Shown here piece by piece: positions 15,001-28,140 of a DNA stretch of 64,000 nt. Positions within the stretch are counted from its first letter, which is position 1, and each line of letters begins with the position of its first letter. A program made the position numbers and the translations under genes. Source of the DNA: Ptiloglossa arizonensis (taxonomy: Eukaryota; Arthropoda; Insecta; Hymenoptera; Colletidae); the NCBI RefSeq assembly GCF_051014685.1, contig NC_135054.1, positions 5,584,001 through 5,648,000 on the forward strand, read 5' to 3'. Under the pieces are notes generated by a model. That model saw only the letters and a list, made by a program, of their open reading frames with translations, made no database searches and had not been told where the DNA came from.

Positions 15001-18000
15001 AAATATCACGTCAGGGATAACCTCAGGAATTTACTCATATATGTACATAAAAACTATTATAAATATTTCTATATTTGCAAAAAATTTGTTTTAATATTTA
15101 TGTTTATAATATTTTAAAATTTGATAAACGTTTTTGAACTGTTTTCACAAGTGTTTCATGAAACTGAATGAGCCGCGTTATACTTATTTCGGTTTACGAT
15201 TTCATTCAGTTAATTTTAAGAAGAGCACACATTTAATACGATTAATACCTTTAGAAGATTAGGAACGGTTAAGAATCGTCTCCAATCACCTTGACCACCT
15301 ACGCACCAACTAACTCCGCGTGCTTCTATAAATGTTCCTATTGCAAATTCTTCCATAGCTCCACTTCCTGCTATTAAGGAATCGCCGAGACCACCAACGA
15401 TATCTATATCGCCTGGTCTTAAGCGATGGACGCTATCTGGTGCCGATGGCGATCTAAAACAAAAGAAAATCAATTTTTTACTTAAATTTGTATATCACAT
15501 ATTGCTTATGCCCCAGTATTTAACCAAATAGTGTATCGTACAATTGAAATAGAATTTCAACTGAAAAATAAAAATATTTTTCTTTCTGGGTTAATAAGAT
15601 GCTTTTTATTTTAAAAGATTTAATTTTATTTTGAACGATCAACGTGTCTGGCAATAATATTAGGTATAATTGATATTTGTTAATAAGGTAGCTCCAATTT
15701 GTTTGTTCTTTATTTAACATTTCTTTGTACTTTAAATTGTTTAATTTTCCATATACTTTTAGGTTTAAAACGATAAGTTTCTTGTTTTTTGAAAATAACC
15801 AAGTATTGGTAAAAAACGTTTTAATATTTTATAATTCTTCAATGATATTAAAGATTTGTATTGTTTGAATAAGTGAAACTAAAATCTGAAACTATAAAAT
15901 GCGATGTATTTCTCACTGTACATCTTAAATAGCTGATTGAACTTATTATTTATTCCATTACATGAGTAGCGAAATATTTGAATACAGAGGCGAACATGAA
16001 TATGTAATAGCTAAACTATTAGTAAATAGGTACAATTGAAGGCGTTACTGCAATATTGTCACGTCAATGTACAAAGTTACAGTTCGAAACATTCTGAGTT
16101 TCTAACAAATTATTAATCGATTGAACAAAGTATTCTTTATTAAATACGTGTTATTGTATCTTGAGAATGAATTTAATATTTATATATTAATACGTAATAT
16201 TATACGTAATATAATATTAATACGTGCGACTGATGCAGAAGCATGTGCAAAATATGCAGTATAGTATTTCCCGATTTTAAATGATAAAATTGGGACCGCT
16301 AATTGATTTGAAATAAAAGTAGGTAGCAATTTTTATTTCGAATTGAGTTCCAATCTTGTGTCCGTCGTATGATGAAAAATGTGAATGGAATACATCGAGT
16401 ATGAGTAAAATAGAGCAACAACAAGTAAATTCGCACTACATGCGCTCGGTAATTGAACCTTCAAAGCGATATCAAACATGTATCGATATACAAGACAAAC
16501 AAGAGTGATAAACCTGAGTGCGAAATAAAAATTTGATTAGTTTCCATCTTATTTTTACGGAAATATTATCAGTGGATAGACTATATTTTCTTGATGAAAA
16601 TACATGCAAACGCAACAGTTTTATAATAATTTTACGTCATTCGAATCATTTCTGAACAACTTTAAACTGATAAACTTTCAATAAAGTAAATCTCACTTGT
16701 AAACGACGATTGCAATAGTACAATAGAAAGTGAAGATATTTAATTCAAATTTTAACGTATGTACCTTCCAAATTGAAGGTTACAGGGAAATGGAAAATAA
16801 TTTGGAACTCGAGGTTGACTTCTTATTCCACTGTACGTCACAGGATACGTTATTCCACTTTTATCGACATCATCCTGCAATCATAATCATTGTTTCATTG
16901 TATTTATTTACTTAATCTTAGTTTCTATATTATATTTTTATTCATTTCAATTATTTGTATGGATAAAATTAATTTTATTATACTATCTCTATGGTTTGGT
17001 AATTATCTTAAAATTTAAATTAATTTAATTTTTTACAGTAAATTATAAATCGTACAGATAAACTTATGTGTTTACTAAAAGAAATCATATGCATTTATAA
17101 AGTTTAATATGTTTGAGACAGAAGAGTCATGTTACGCACATTACATTATGTACGTTTTTATATTAGTTCGTTAAATATTATATTGTACTTGTTACGTAAT
17201 TTTGTTTTTTATAAAGATATTTAGAAAATCATAAAAACAATCGGACGAAACTGTACATTTTGCATTATCTAAATAAAAATTGTGTTTTTAATTTAAAGAG
17301 AAAGGTTTATTACATTCTATTATATTTTCCAAATTTTACCCAGTGATTCGGTGTAACCGGAAGTAGTATAAACATGGATCGTAACTGAGGGAAATTACAA
17401 GTTTGAATAAACTTTAAAAATTTACCGAAGCAAATCATATATCTTAATAGCCTCTAATCATTGATTAGAATTTCGAAGATTCTACAAGATAGAAAATTAC
17501 ATGAAATACAGTATAATACGATAGGAAGAAAGAACAATGTTGTTGTTTCTATCACATTATGTGAGTTGTTCTTTTTCACCTGAGAATTTTCTAATCAACT
17601 CTAAGTTCACACTTTCTTTCAAAACCATCAGTCTTTCTTTTTATCATATTATATTACGTTTCGTATAATTGTTCATCTTGTAACATTCCGAAGGGAGTCC
17701 TCGTAGTGACCGAAAAACTTGAAAGATTTTTATTTTGTATCCAAGGAGAAGCCATCGGTTAGAATTTATGCAGTAACGCAATGCATTCCTCGGGGAGCAT
17801 GAAAGTTTCAAAGCATGGCTTTTTCCGGTGTCCGCGATCCATGTCCGGTACACCGTGCGCGTTGTTTCATCAGAATTTAAGCCCCTACCGGTCGGCGGCG
17901 AATACAAGTTTAGCACACCGTGCACGTCGCTACGGATGGCTTTCTTTCATTTGCATTCTATCACGTCGTGGTTTAAATACCGTTGTATATAAATTATTTG

Positions 18001-21000
18001 CAGACCCGACAACGCGTGTCCGTCGAAGTGGGGCGACCGTTGTTTAAACAGAGACCGAGCTGACCATTCTTTCGAGACGCGGGACTAACGAAAAGAAAAG
18101 TTCTGGCCTTTCTCCAATTGCTCAGCATGCAAAACATTCTTCTTTTCAGACGTCTAGTCGTTCTTCCGGTTTGACATAACACAGCCCGGTCGTGTTATGC
18201 TAATGCATCACGTTCCGGCTCATCGTCAATTAGATCGATCGAGTTAGCATCGTCGCCATGCAATTGGACATTGGAAGGTAATTGGTAAATTAGTTTCTTC
18301 CCGTTGTACAATGACGAATTTGATCAATTCACTTCGACAAATAACCCGAAAATAGAACGATACGATAATTTATTTATTCGACAAGAAAATCAATTGCTCT
18401 TTTTAATGAGTGAAAAAAAATTGATCAGGATCAATCAGCAATTTCGAAGCATATGAAAAGTATATCACATTAATCCACGAATAAGAACAATATTGAATGC
18501 ACAACCGATTACAATTAAGTAGGGACAATTCATTTATATAAGATGATTATCGCTGATGCGCCAAAAACTTCTTCTAATATTATGGACTATCGTATACATT
18601 ATAATGTCCATTTTAAAAAGGACCAAAGGTGTTAGTTGAAAAGAGAAATGGTTTTAAATGTTACCAATGAAAAGATTTTCTAAAACCATTCCTTCGATAA
18701 AATTGAAATGTTGAATCTTCGAAAATAATAGAAATTCGTTTAATTCTTACAGTAGACATTAAAAAGTATGCAGCTTGGATAAAATTACCTATAATTATTA
18801 AGATAAACACACTTGAAGTTAAGTATTAACTTCGTATAAATGTTACATACATTTATTTACGAGGGGTGAATCTTTCCTTTAAAATATCGACTATGTAACA
18901 CTATCCTGATACCCATAGGAATACAGAAAAGTTTAGAAAATAAGTACTTTTTTTGAAAAAAAAAAAAAAACAACAAGGTCATTTTTACGGAAATTTTTTT
19001 TTAACAAATCTCCACCCAAATAGCACAAAGTCAGCCTATGTGTATTCAAGGAACATCCGTTTTACACATTTTGTACGTTAAGACGACATCTCGAAAAGAT
19101 CTAAGTTAAGCTCTTTAAATGTCGCATTCAGTTTACAAAGTGAAACGTCCTGAAAACGAGTTGTATCAACATCTTAGGCTAACAGATTTTTAGATAAATA
19201 TATGGTCGGAATCGTAAGAACACAATAACAATGCTCGATGGATAGGTCCACATAATCGAACAAGATAATCATAATATTACGCTCGAAGAATTTACCGAAA
19301 TCGTAAAGAATACATACAACTGGAAATTTTCTAGAACTGATAAATAGTTCACATCGATCTTTGAATACTTAATAAAACAGATAGACTACACTATGTGTAA
19401 CCCCGAACAATAGTAATAATAATAGTGCATCTCGGAAAATCCCAATGATGGAAAACAAAAGAAGTGATCAACGTATTCTTGGTAGTCCCCATGACAGAAC
19501 TTCCATCATTGAAATTACGTAAAACCATGAAGCAACTTAAGCTGAAAAAGAACATACACCTGGAATTACAAAGAGATGCTATCTTGAACACGTGTAGAAT
19601 ACAAATTCCTAAATTTATAGATAATTGAAGAATAAACAATGAGGAACACTTGATGATATTCGTGTTCCAAGAAAAATATGCAATACTAAATATAATGCAA
19701 TTAAAACAAAATTTTTGCATATAAAAAACATTTTCAATAGATTACTATCAAAATACACGTTGGATAAATTTGCCTAATCGATAGTGCTACCAAACACTGA
19801 AAAGTAATTACCTTATCAAAAGGACATACTAAAAAAACTCATAAAATGCTATAAGATACTGTTTACAGAGTAGTCAACCAGTTTGTACGAGCATTCTTTA
19901 GAAGGTCTAATGGGATTAATTACAGAAGCTTAGTTTGTTCCTGAAATCAAAATCAAATGAGAAAATAAGTGAAGTTTTATCATTTTTTCGAAGTTTTAAA
20001 GCCGTCCTTGAAGTGGGTCCAACATATTATGAAACATTTTATATGTATTCAACCCAAACAGTATTCTATTCCACCATTAGATTTTCAAAGACCGTACATC
20101 CCCAAAAATGACGAAGACATTTTGTCTTTAAAGTAAATATATCTTTCCAATTATTTCCTAATAGTATTTTACTGATCAATTTTAACCCCTCACTGAAAAA
20201 TATAATTTATTTCAAATCCACTTTGCTTTTTGGGGGTAAAAATAAAAAATCATATCATAAGCTTCTACTTTTACATATTTAAAGTAGGAATCGGTTAATT
20301 AATTCAATTTATTTTATTACCAATTTTATTCGTATTAATGCAATAGTTGTTATCTCAATAATTATCATGTTTATATTTAACGTTGTATTTCAGTCCTGGT
20401 GCATTCAAAGAATTGATAATAATCGGAAATTTCAAGATACAAAAGATAATAAACCAATTGGATAACGGCACCGAAATTAACTCTCGAATCACGTTAACTC
20501 TTCGAATAGTATTATAGTTTGCATGTTAAACTATGTTTTTTCCAATGATCCGGTAACTTTTCTATTAGTCAGACGGATTACCGAATTAGCCAACAGTTAC
20601 GAATTTGATTCATCAGAATAGTGAACTTTCACTTGCATCAGGATATGCATGGTTAAAATTTTCCCGGAAATTGGAACGCATTAAATTTATACGTTTGTCA
20701 TTTACATTCTTTTTTAACCATTTTTTTCTGTGTGTAACAAATTTAACATGAAATGCACCGCGTATTAAATTTTCGATAGACATACATTTAATCGATTTCC
20801 ATATTTGACAAAATTATTTTTTAACAAGTAAACCATCATAGTTGACGAACACTTAAAATTATAAAAATATAATAAGTTTTGTAACGAAATAATTAAATAA
20901 TAAAACAAGAACAAGTAATAAAAACACGAAACAGAAAACTGTTGGACAGAAACGAATATAAAACTTTATCGTGTCATAAATATTAATTTTGCATTTAGAA

Positions 21001-23287
21001 GTTGCAATTTCTTTTCGTATTCTTCGATCATTCGTTATTTTGTAGAAAACACGAATCAGTAAAAACGAAATAATAAAGTGAAAAACGAAGATTGATGAAA
21101 AGAAATGAAGATCGAAGTAGATACATGTAATAGGTTGCTCAATAAGTTTTATCGTTAGATAAGAAATGGAGCTATTAGATTCGTCGTTTTATTTTTCTAA
21201 TGATGGTACTTTAGATGTTTGGTGAACATATGTGAAGTTTTATGTAGATCTGTCGACTCGTTCGTATATTTACAGTTGTTCAAAATTCAAGTGTCATAGT
21301 GTATTCTTTTACAATGGAAAAAACGATAAAACTTATTGAATAACCTAGTAGATGCCAATTCTAGTCTATAAAGAGGAAAAAATAAACATTTAGATTCTAT
21401 TGGTCGTTTTCATTATAATGTAACAAATTATTATAAATTATTTTAATGAAATGCAGTATTTCTAATAATAAAAATGCATTTGACTAAGTTTCTTATTGCC
21501 TTTGTAATATTAGATGCAAATACAAATTATTTTCAGTAAAAATTTTTAAATACAGTCACTTTATCGTTATTGATTTCGATGATAAATTCTAAATATTCAA
21601 TTATGAATATTTTAAAGCTCATACATATACCAATTAACTAACACTATTATTTCGATATATAATACTAAACGTTCTTTATTAAACTTTTCAAGGCTAAAAA
21701 TTATTGTTTTTCAAATGAGCAAAATTTCTAATATTCACCCACCATACACATATTTTAATCTAGCGACTGAAAATTTAAGTATAAATATTTATTTATAAAT
21801 TAGTGATCACATTATTTAATGCACAAGAACTCTTTACGAGTTAAGGTCTTTTAAAATTGCACATCAGAGGATGTATTCGAAGTTTGCTGCACGAACCAGT
21901 GGACAAGCTTAATCGATAGTAACGTTCTGTGACCGTTAAATAATTATGATTGTTTATATTCTACTGTGATGCACAAATGAATGGCAAATAATGTTTACAT
22001 GTTTGATAATTTATTCAAATCTTGAAATCTCTCTGTTACGATTCATTTCTCAATTACGAGAATTTGCATGACATTATTTAATCGACGTAATTAGTATAAT
22101 ACAGTGTTCTCTCAAATTATACGAATTTAGTAGATTCACAGTTTTATCCCTACATATATCCTTATACTAGTACATATTTTGTATGCGTATATGTACTTTG
22201 ATATTAAATAACACTGTCACTTTTACCATTTTTCTTTTTATAAAGGAATACATGCATAGTACTAGGTTGTTCAATAAGTTTTGTCTTTTTTTCCACTATG
22301 AAAAAATACTATGACACTTCAACTTTGTACAACTGTAAATATATGGATGAGTCGACGGATCTACATGAAACATCACACATGTTCATCAAACAGTAGTACG
22401 ATCTTTAGAAAAATAAAACGACTCCATTTCTGATCGAACGACAAAACTTATCGAGCAACCTATTATGTGGATCTCTTTCACTTTGATTCACTCTTAAAAC
22501 TTAGATCGTTATTAAATATATTCTAGAAAGAAAGAAACTTCGTGAGACTTGCGACTAAACAACAATTAATCGATATTGTCTATTCACTTTAACCGTGGCA
22601 CTACATTCTTCTTAACCCGCGACTAATTGTTTTTTCTCCTTTCAATACATCATATTTATACAATTCGTTACTTCGAGGGAAGTTTGTTATACAAATAGCT
22701 GTTAAATTGTGAATAGTTTTCAAATTTAATGCCATTACAAACATTCAACTGCATTGTGAAAATAAGTTAATTTCTAAAATGAGACCCATATTGGCAAGGA
22801 AGAAAGTGTTATATTATCGTGAAATACACGTCATCTACACGTCAGTGGTTGCGTCAGAAGTCATGAAATTGATTTTCGATTGAAACCACATGCTCCATAT
22901 TCGCCTGATACGGCTTCGTTAGATATCTGACGATATCCTACACTAAAAAGGTTTTTGCTTGGTTGTAAATTGTCACCGAACGAAGAAATGCTAAATAGAA
23001 CATAACGACATTGCTTATTATTGGGTTAATCTCATTAACCCTAAAGGAAATTATATTGAGAAATTAGAAGAAACAAAAATAAAAAGTGATATTTTTCATA
23101 TCTGAAATCACGCACTATTCAAACATTCCTCGTATACTCGCACGATCAATCAAATATTTTAATGATCCTTATCCAGAAGACTCACCGTTCCCATTTGAAA
23201 GACGTTTCGTAGCAAATCCATGAGAGAACTTGTGACAGCTGGCAATACAAACAGTATCAGTAACAAGTGTACTATTTCCATCTTCAT
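9004..23287 (-). CDS. Gene A: secreted phospholipase B1-like GDSL lipase, 414 aa, 8 coding exons
   Basis: Exons, in transcript order: 23287-23186, 16874-16765, 15453-15249, 13984-13808, 13710-13551, 12933-12774, 12403-12252, 9182-9004. They total 1245 bases (414 codons plus TAA); all introns are GT-AG and phases agree. Residues 1-20 form a signal peptide (MKMEIVHLLLILFVLPAVTS). A Phe-Pro-Cys stretch (about 61-63) precedes the catalytic domain, which starts near HRLRPGDID. GDSL has its nucleophile at Ser96; GANDIC (205-210) is the oxyanion block; DCFH (344-347) supplies Asp and His. The C-terminal Trp-Asn-Asn-Met-Leu-Glu-Pro motif is typical of PLB1. There is no C-terminal membrane segment and only one domain, unlike vertebrate PLB1 with its tandem repeats and anchor, so a soluble secreted acyl-ester hydrolase (phospholipase or lysophospholipase) is inferred. 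An ATTAAA lies at 8688-8693 downstream on this strand. Substrate is unknown. The short exon 2 is the least certain exon, but its phases and FPC motif support it. Confidence 0.93.
10804..10817. repeat. (TG)n dinucleotide run
   Basis: A short uninterrupted GTGTGTGTGTGTG run lies in intron 7 of gene A. It is a simple repeat only. Confidence 0.7.
11913..12020. repeat. Tetranucleotide-type microsatellite (GCATACAT/GCATACGT)n
   Basis: About 100 bases consist of variants of CATA joined by CGTG, CATG, CATT and TGTG. The run encodes two overlapping open frames of His, Thr, Tyr, Cys and Ile that are artefacts of the repeat. It lies in intron 7 of gene A (12251-9183). Confidence 0.85.
14139..14798 (-). 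CDS. Unexplained 219-codon ORF inside gene A intron 3
   Basis: A continuous minus-strand frame opens at ATG 14798 and ends at TAG 14139. It is unusually long for such AT-rich non-exonic DNA and lies wholly within the intron between exons 3 and 4 of gene A, on the same strand. The product is very rich in Phe, Leu, Ile, Val and Ser, with several candidate hydrophobic segments (about residues 5-22, 38-50, 60-80, 112-140 and 187-202). The last 70 residues are more mixed, running from TFSKLPDGLF to NKWLLRNY, and look most protein-like. A T13 tract and TATAAG near the 5' end could be a splice acceptor, and GTCTGTAG precedes the C-terminal part, so the real coding part may be only a 3' exon of a nested gene. 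I do not recognise a family. It could equally be a chance frame. Confidence 0.3.
   Translation of the reverse strand: MIDRYFIVALIAARLICFFFFIRSARTTDQFRSPRFVDLLLFVLLHIHYSEVLVNRNLILYSECLVFGILFLSCVVPRLYNFSIELIFLHCVVSVSSSFVVPYASVAKHQTMIVFSFIFHSFHYTFLLLLFIHVNVVCSTHTVVTFSKLPDGLFISRSHKVPKFLESSHFEHYILPNIEKAHYNETVLIGAALSVVLLYFGNQCLQDTRFMNKWLLRNY
17660..18250. promoter_or_regulatory. CpG- and GC-rich island in gene A intron 1
   Basis: About 500 bases stand out from the AT-rich surroundings, with many CpG dinucleotides (for example around 17820-17940 and 18000-18075). Open frames occur on both strands (93 codons minus at 17925-17644; 88 codons plus at 17781-18047), which GC-richness alone can produce, and neither resembles a known protein. 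The position in the 6.3-kb first intron of gene A suggests a conserved non-coding element, enhancer or alternative promoter. This is inference from composition. Confidence 0.4.
21131..21348. mobile_element. Mariner-type MITE copy 1 (about 218 bp)
   Basis: Flanked by TA, it starts AGGTTGCTCAATAAGTTTTA and ends in the inverted complement (CGATAAAACTTATTGAATAACCT). The interior has the segment GTAGATCTGTCGACTCGTTC shared with copies at 22.3 and 45.5 kb, then ACAATGGAAAAA immediately before the right end. That arrangement suggests an internally deleted mariner keeping its 5' leader and first codons. It lies in gene A intron 1. Confidence 0.85.
22263..22462. mobile_element. Mariner-type MITE copy 2 (about 200 bp, inverted orientation)
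   Basis: Ends are TAGGTTGTTCAATAAGTTTT and AAAACTTATCGAGCAACCTA. The interior is the reverse complement of copy 1, including GAGTCGACGGATCTACATGA. It lies 0.9 kb from copy 1 in the same intron but in opposite orientation. Confidence 0.85.
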
Positions 23288-26200
23288 GACGTTTTTATAT
23301 CTTTCAGCAGCAGGTAGATTCGAGAATCTCTTGGAAATAATTCTAGTATTTTGAAGCCCTCTTTTCGATCGTCTATTATCAGTTTTTTTTTCATGCTTTT
23401 TTAAGATTTGTCACCGATATATATTTCAACAAATAAGACTTTCTCTTCTTCTGTCGGGTCGATGTCGTTGCATTTACCGAGAACCTTGTACCTGAGCTAT
23501 TTTCACGAGTGTCCCAGATCTTTCACGTGACATACGATTGTTGAAGAGAACTGCAAACTCTGGCATGCAAATAGATTTATTTGTCAATGCAATCATTTGT
23601 TGGGAGTAGTTACTCTGACCTTCCTGTCTGTCAATGACAACGACGTCTTCTATTTGTTCAACAAAACGTACTCGTTGTTCCGTGGAAGGCTACGAAACGT
23701 TTAACCCTTAGCTCGCGAATAATTGTCGCATTTATCACAAACAAAAAGCCGTCGAAACGTTTCCAGGCAGGTTAAATATTTAACTCCAACTATTTGTTCT
23801 TACAGTGTTAAATTTCAATTGTAAAATACAATGGGGCTGCTTATTCTGCTCAAGTTATCAACTGCTGTCGTTAACTGTGCTGCTTTTATTATGTGAACCA
23901 AATTGTTGTAGTAACTATTTGCTATGTTTATTGTTTTAATATTATCAAGCATTTATAAACGTATTCAAGAATCTTGCTTGACCTAAATAGAAACTTATGA
24001 AGTAAGTAGATAAAGCCATCCAAAGATTAAGTAACAGTTCAACATTGGGTTAGTTTTAACGGAAATATATTAACTGCATACAAATTGTAAGACAATGACT
24101 CGCTTGTTAGTCGAAATAAAAGATTAATGAGATTTTGCAGAATGTAAACTATAATTTAAATTTGTCTAGGTCACGTATCGGTTGAAACGAAAGTCACGCA
24201 AATTCCTTGAAGACCTGTAGATACACCATTCAGGTACACTGGGTGATTCGTTCATTCAGTTTCAAATTGTTTTCTAGAAAACTATTAACAATAACACCAA
24301 AGAGTATTCTTTTTTCTTTTAATTATTTTGCTCTTGAACATTAATATCCAAGAAATATATTTTCTGAAAAACTATTAAAAATATTCGTACGGAATTTTAT
24401 TAAATAAACCCCAAAAGAGACTATTTTGTAATCTGTAGCGAAAAAAAAAATATTAAACGCATTAAATGATTGGTAAGAGAGTATAGCTGAAAAATTTTAA
24501 TTATGTAATTAATTAAAAGTTTCTTTCAAGTTTATATTAATATGAACATCGTTTCTATAAAGCGTTTTTAAATCTAACGTAATATAATTCATCTAATTCA
24601 CGATTGTCAAAGGATCTATCGCAGATGTCGAAATAAACTTTTTCTTAAACTTCAACGAATAAAAGACTTCAGTAAATTAAACGTTTCGACTGATGCAGGA
24701 AGTATACATGGAGATCAACTATATAAGTTTAAATTGACTGGTACTTGTACGAAGTGTAATAAACCAAACAATGTACAAAAATATGTAACAAAGTATGTGC
24801 AATTATTTGCATTTATTATTTACACTCTGTTTTTTCGTTTTTAGTAGCTTTTCGTTAAAACGTGTCTTGTTCTTAAAATAATTAAAAATTTGTTTCAAGT
24901 TTCATTATATTATGGATTATATAAATGAATCGAGCAGAGCTCAAAGATATGGTTAAAACGTCTCAAATGCTCCTATTGATTATTCTATCTTTGTAGTTAA
25001 TAAACTATCTTATATATATATTCACCATTTATTTTGCAGGACGAAAGAATCTTGTATATAGTACATTTAAAAAAAAAGCATTACAGAGTTAATAAAATAC
25101 GGTGTAAATTATGATTATGACATAGCTGCCGCAATTTCATCACTTTTACATTTTCGGCTCAACATTGTTTGCAAATATGTGCCACTTATGTGTCTTCTTG
25201 TTACCGCATGACAAATATTTACGGTGAAAGATACTACTTCACGCATATGCAAAGATTAAATTGAATTATTTAAATCTTATGTACTTCTCGCTTCTTTTTC
25301 TATGGTAATTTAAAATTGAGGTTTGACACAGGTAGTCACACAAATCGGATTGGTTTCTTCGCGCGTCCTTCGTATCCGCATTTGCTAGTTCAGGAAAAAA
25401 TTGTTCCCAATGGCTCATTAAACGACATTAATAACAAATTAGGATGCATACCGCGTGAAACTTTCCATTATTGCCGACCTATTTTCTTCTACGAGTGAAC
25501 GTGAAATTCGAAGAACTAACGACCTTCGAACAGTCAATTCGAACAGTAGAAGTTCAGAAAGTACAATTTATTGAACACAATGCAGTCTCTTGATGCATGA
25601 AAGATTAACAAGAACTTTCGCTAATGTTTAACTTCGTCCCTACGGTAACACGAATTTTGGAACAAACTGGAAGATTAAATTTATTTTATTTATTTATTTG
25701 ATATCTTTCCAAAAAAAATATTACAAAATATCTTGAGAACCACCTGTTCTCTTTAATATATAAAGAAATATTCAGTAAACGAGTTTTTACTAACACCATT
25801 ATAACTGTTATTAAATGAGCACTTGTTTATGATTCTTATTCGTTTATATAGTTTTTTAGCAATTTTAAGAATTTTAAAAAGAAAACAGCCTACACATTTT
25901 AACAAGTACAAATAAGATAATTGGGAGTTTATTTGAAAACATGAATATTTCTAAGTGATCTACTCTTCACTTTATCACGAAAGAAACAATAATGCTTAAG
26001 ATCTATAATATTTTATCATGATAACACTTTCATTCAAAATCAGGTTTTATTAATATAAAATATATTTCCAGTATTAATGATGTTTTATCTCTTAAAAGGA
26101 AATATGAAAATTCATCAATTGAAAAATTGAAAATTTTTTCAATATACGGTTGATAGCTTGAACGGAAAACTGTATGGCCCTCTAGGCAAAATAAAATGTA

Positions 26201-26672
26201 CAAGTATTTCTATGCGTTCCGTTGATTAAATGTTAATATTTGCTTTGCGTTATTTTAAAAACATATGAGATTAATACACACACATTATCAATCAAACGTT
26301 TTCATTCACTGGTACTGTCTACATTTTACTTGAATACAAAACAATTAAAACTAGACGTACACAAATGATGTTATTAAAACATAACCTCAAAATCTAATTT
26401 CTTCACTCCTTAATTATGGTTTCTACAAAGAAAATATGAGGAAAATTGTGCTGAAGACTATGACAAGAAGTAAAGAGACAGAAAAGTGGATTCTAATGAA
26501 AAGAATATTTTGAAATCGATTTAAAGAAATCTATATCACTTTTTTTGTAAATTTTACTCTACAATAGCAAAAATTAGAAACTTCTTTGCTTTAATGATAA
26601 AGCAGAAGTAGTAAAAATATTGAATAAAAAGTCCCATTTATATATAAAAAGAGCAACGTCAAGCATTTCGTT

Positions 26673-26707
26673 TTTTCTAACCGAAATTCAAACTTTCGGT
26701 TAGAAAA
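26673..26707. other. Perfect 14-bp-stem hairpin
   Basis: TTTTCTAACCGAAA at 26673-26686 and TTTCGGTTAGAAAA at 26694-26707 pair perfectly around a 7-base loop. It could be a MITE footprint or a cruciform-forming site; there is no gene next to it that would make it a terminator-like element. Confidence 0.6.
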
Positions 26708-27893
26708 TTATATTTTTAAAAATTATTATACTCACTACTCTTTAAGATTTACAATATATGCGATTATAACATTATTAATAAAATTAATAAAATGCTTAGT
26801 AAACTGAGAAGTAAACTAATAGAAATAAGGTAGTAATATTTTTGTGTTAATGAAACACACGATAATTTTTACAAATGTTAATTAAAAATTAAAATAACTT
26901 TTTAACATTTGTGATACCTGAATTTTACCAATATCTCCTACCAACAAAATTATAAACAATTTTCATTATAAACCGAAATCTGCAAATTGATGAGTAGAAA
27001 TGTGCGTTAATTTCTCATCGAATTATTATTGTTCTCTCGTTCTATTTCGATCTATAACACCACATTGTAATTTACACTCTGATTTCTAACAAAATGTTGT
27101 AACTACTGATCATTCCTCTTCATTCGTAATTTTCTTTTCACAATTTTGTATCATTTTTAACGAAACCGCACTTCATTGTTGTAGAATGATTAATCATTGT
27201 TTCGTCAATCTTTATACTTTTTCAGCAGAATATTTTTCGTACATACACTTTTTCACCGATCTGTTTTCTCGCCCGGCACAAAACTAATCACATGTATAGC
27301 ACTATTTGTCTTTCATTGATTATTCTCTAGTATCAGCAGGAGATGGAACAGGACATGAATGAAGGCAGCTAAGAAAAGAGGTATGCGTATCCATCGATGG
27401 CCCCTCTACTTTTCTGTTCAACGAAACATGTATGTACGTTCTTTTGTATTCTTGTACTGTAGTAAGGACACCGTACGTGAGTAAGAGTGGCGAAACCAAA
27501 GTTTGTCCGGTGACGTTTGGTAGTGCTCCTATAGTGACGCTAATAACTTTTGAAAGTATTACAAATAATAAATTTGTTATAAAAGCGTTTGTTCAGCCTA
27601 AATATAGTGTGAACTCAGTTGACTAACTTATTCGTTTTCATATAATAATAAAAAACAATTTTTTCAAAAATAGTAATTTCACGTTTTGTCTGCACTTGTA
27701 ACTCTAATCGTCATTTAAGGTGTATGATATTTGAGTTAATAAGTTAATAATACAATAATTTAGTACAGTGAAGTTTTTAACTGGGAATTTGTAGTTGCTA
27801 CAGTAAGTAAATTAATTTATTTCCATTTAATTTACATCAATATCCAAGACCGTAGAACATGGAATTCTTAAAACAACACACATGACCATTTCA

Positions 27894-28140
27894 AATATTT
27901 GTATGACTAACCTCGCACATCGAAGGTATACAATGGATTTTGAGGTACATCTCTAAACTATGACTGCATAATTCGGCATGAACATTAAAAGACGAACTGG
28001 ATATTTGTGAGTAGCTATATAGAGTATATTCATTTTTTAAGTCAACGAACAATATTATCTTCAAAAAAAGTCCAATAGTAGCAGGTCTGGAGACTGAAGT
28101 GGCCATTGCACTGCTTTGTGGAAAATACATCAAGAATTAA
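27894..28140 (-). pseudogene. Decayed Tc1/mariner-type transposase C-terminal fragment
   Basis: On the minus strand, near 28110-28060, the translation reads QWPLQSPDLLLLDFFLK. This matches the Tc1/mariner block W-P-x-x-S-P-D-L-x-P-x-D-F-F-L-W that carries the third acidic residue of the DDE/D triad. The following residues (SLEMYLKIHC) could be the C-terminal tail. The conserved Pro is replaced and no N-terminal part was found, so this is an old fragment. Confidence 0.5.
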
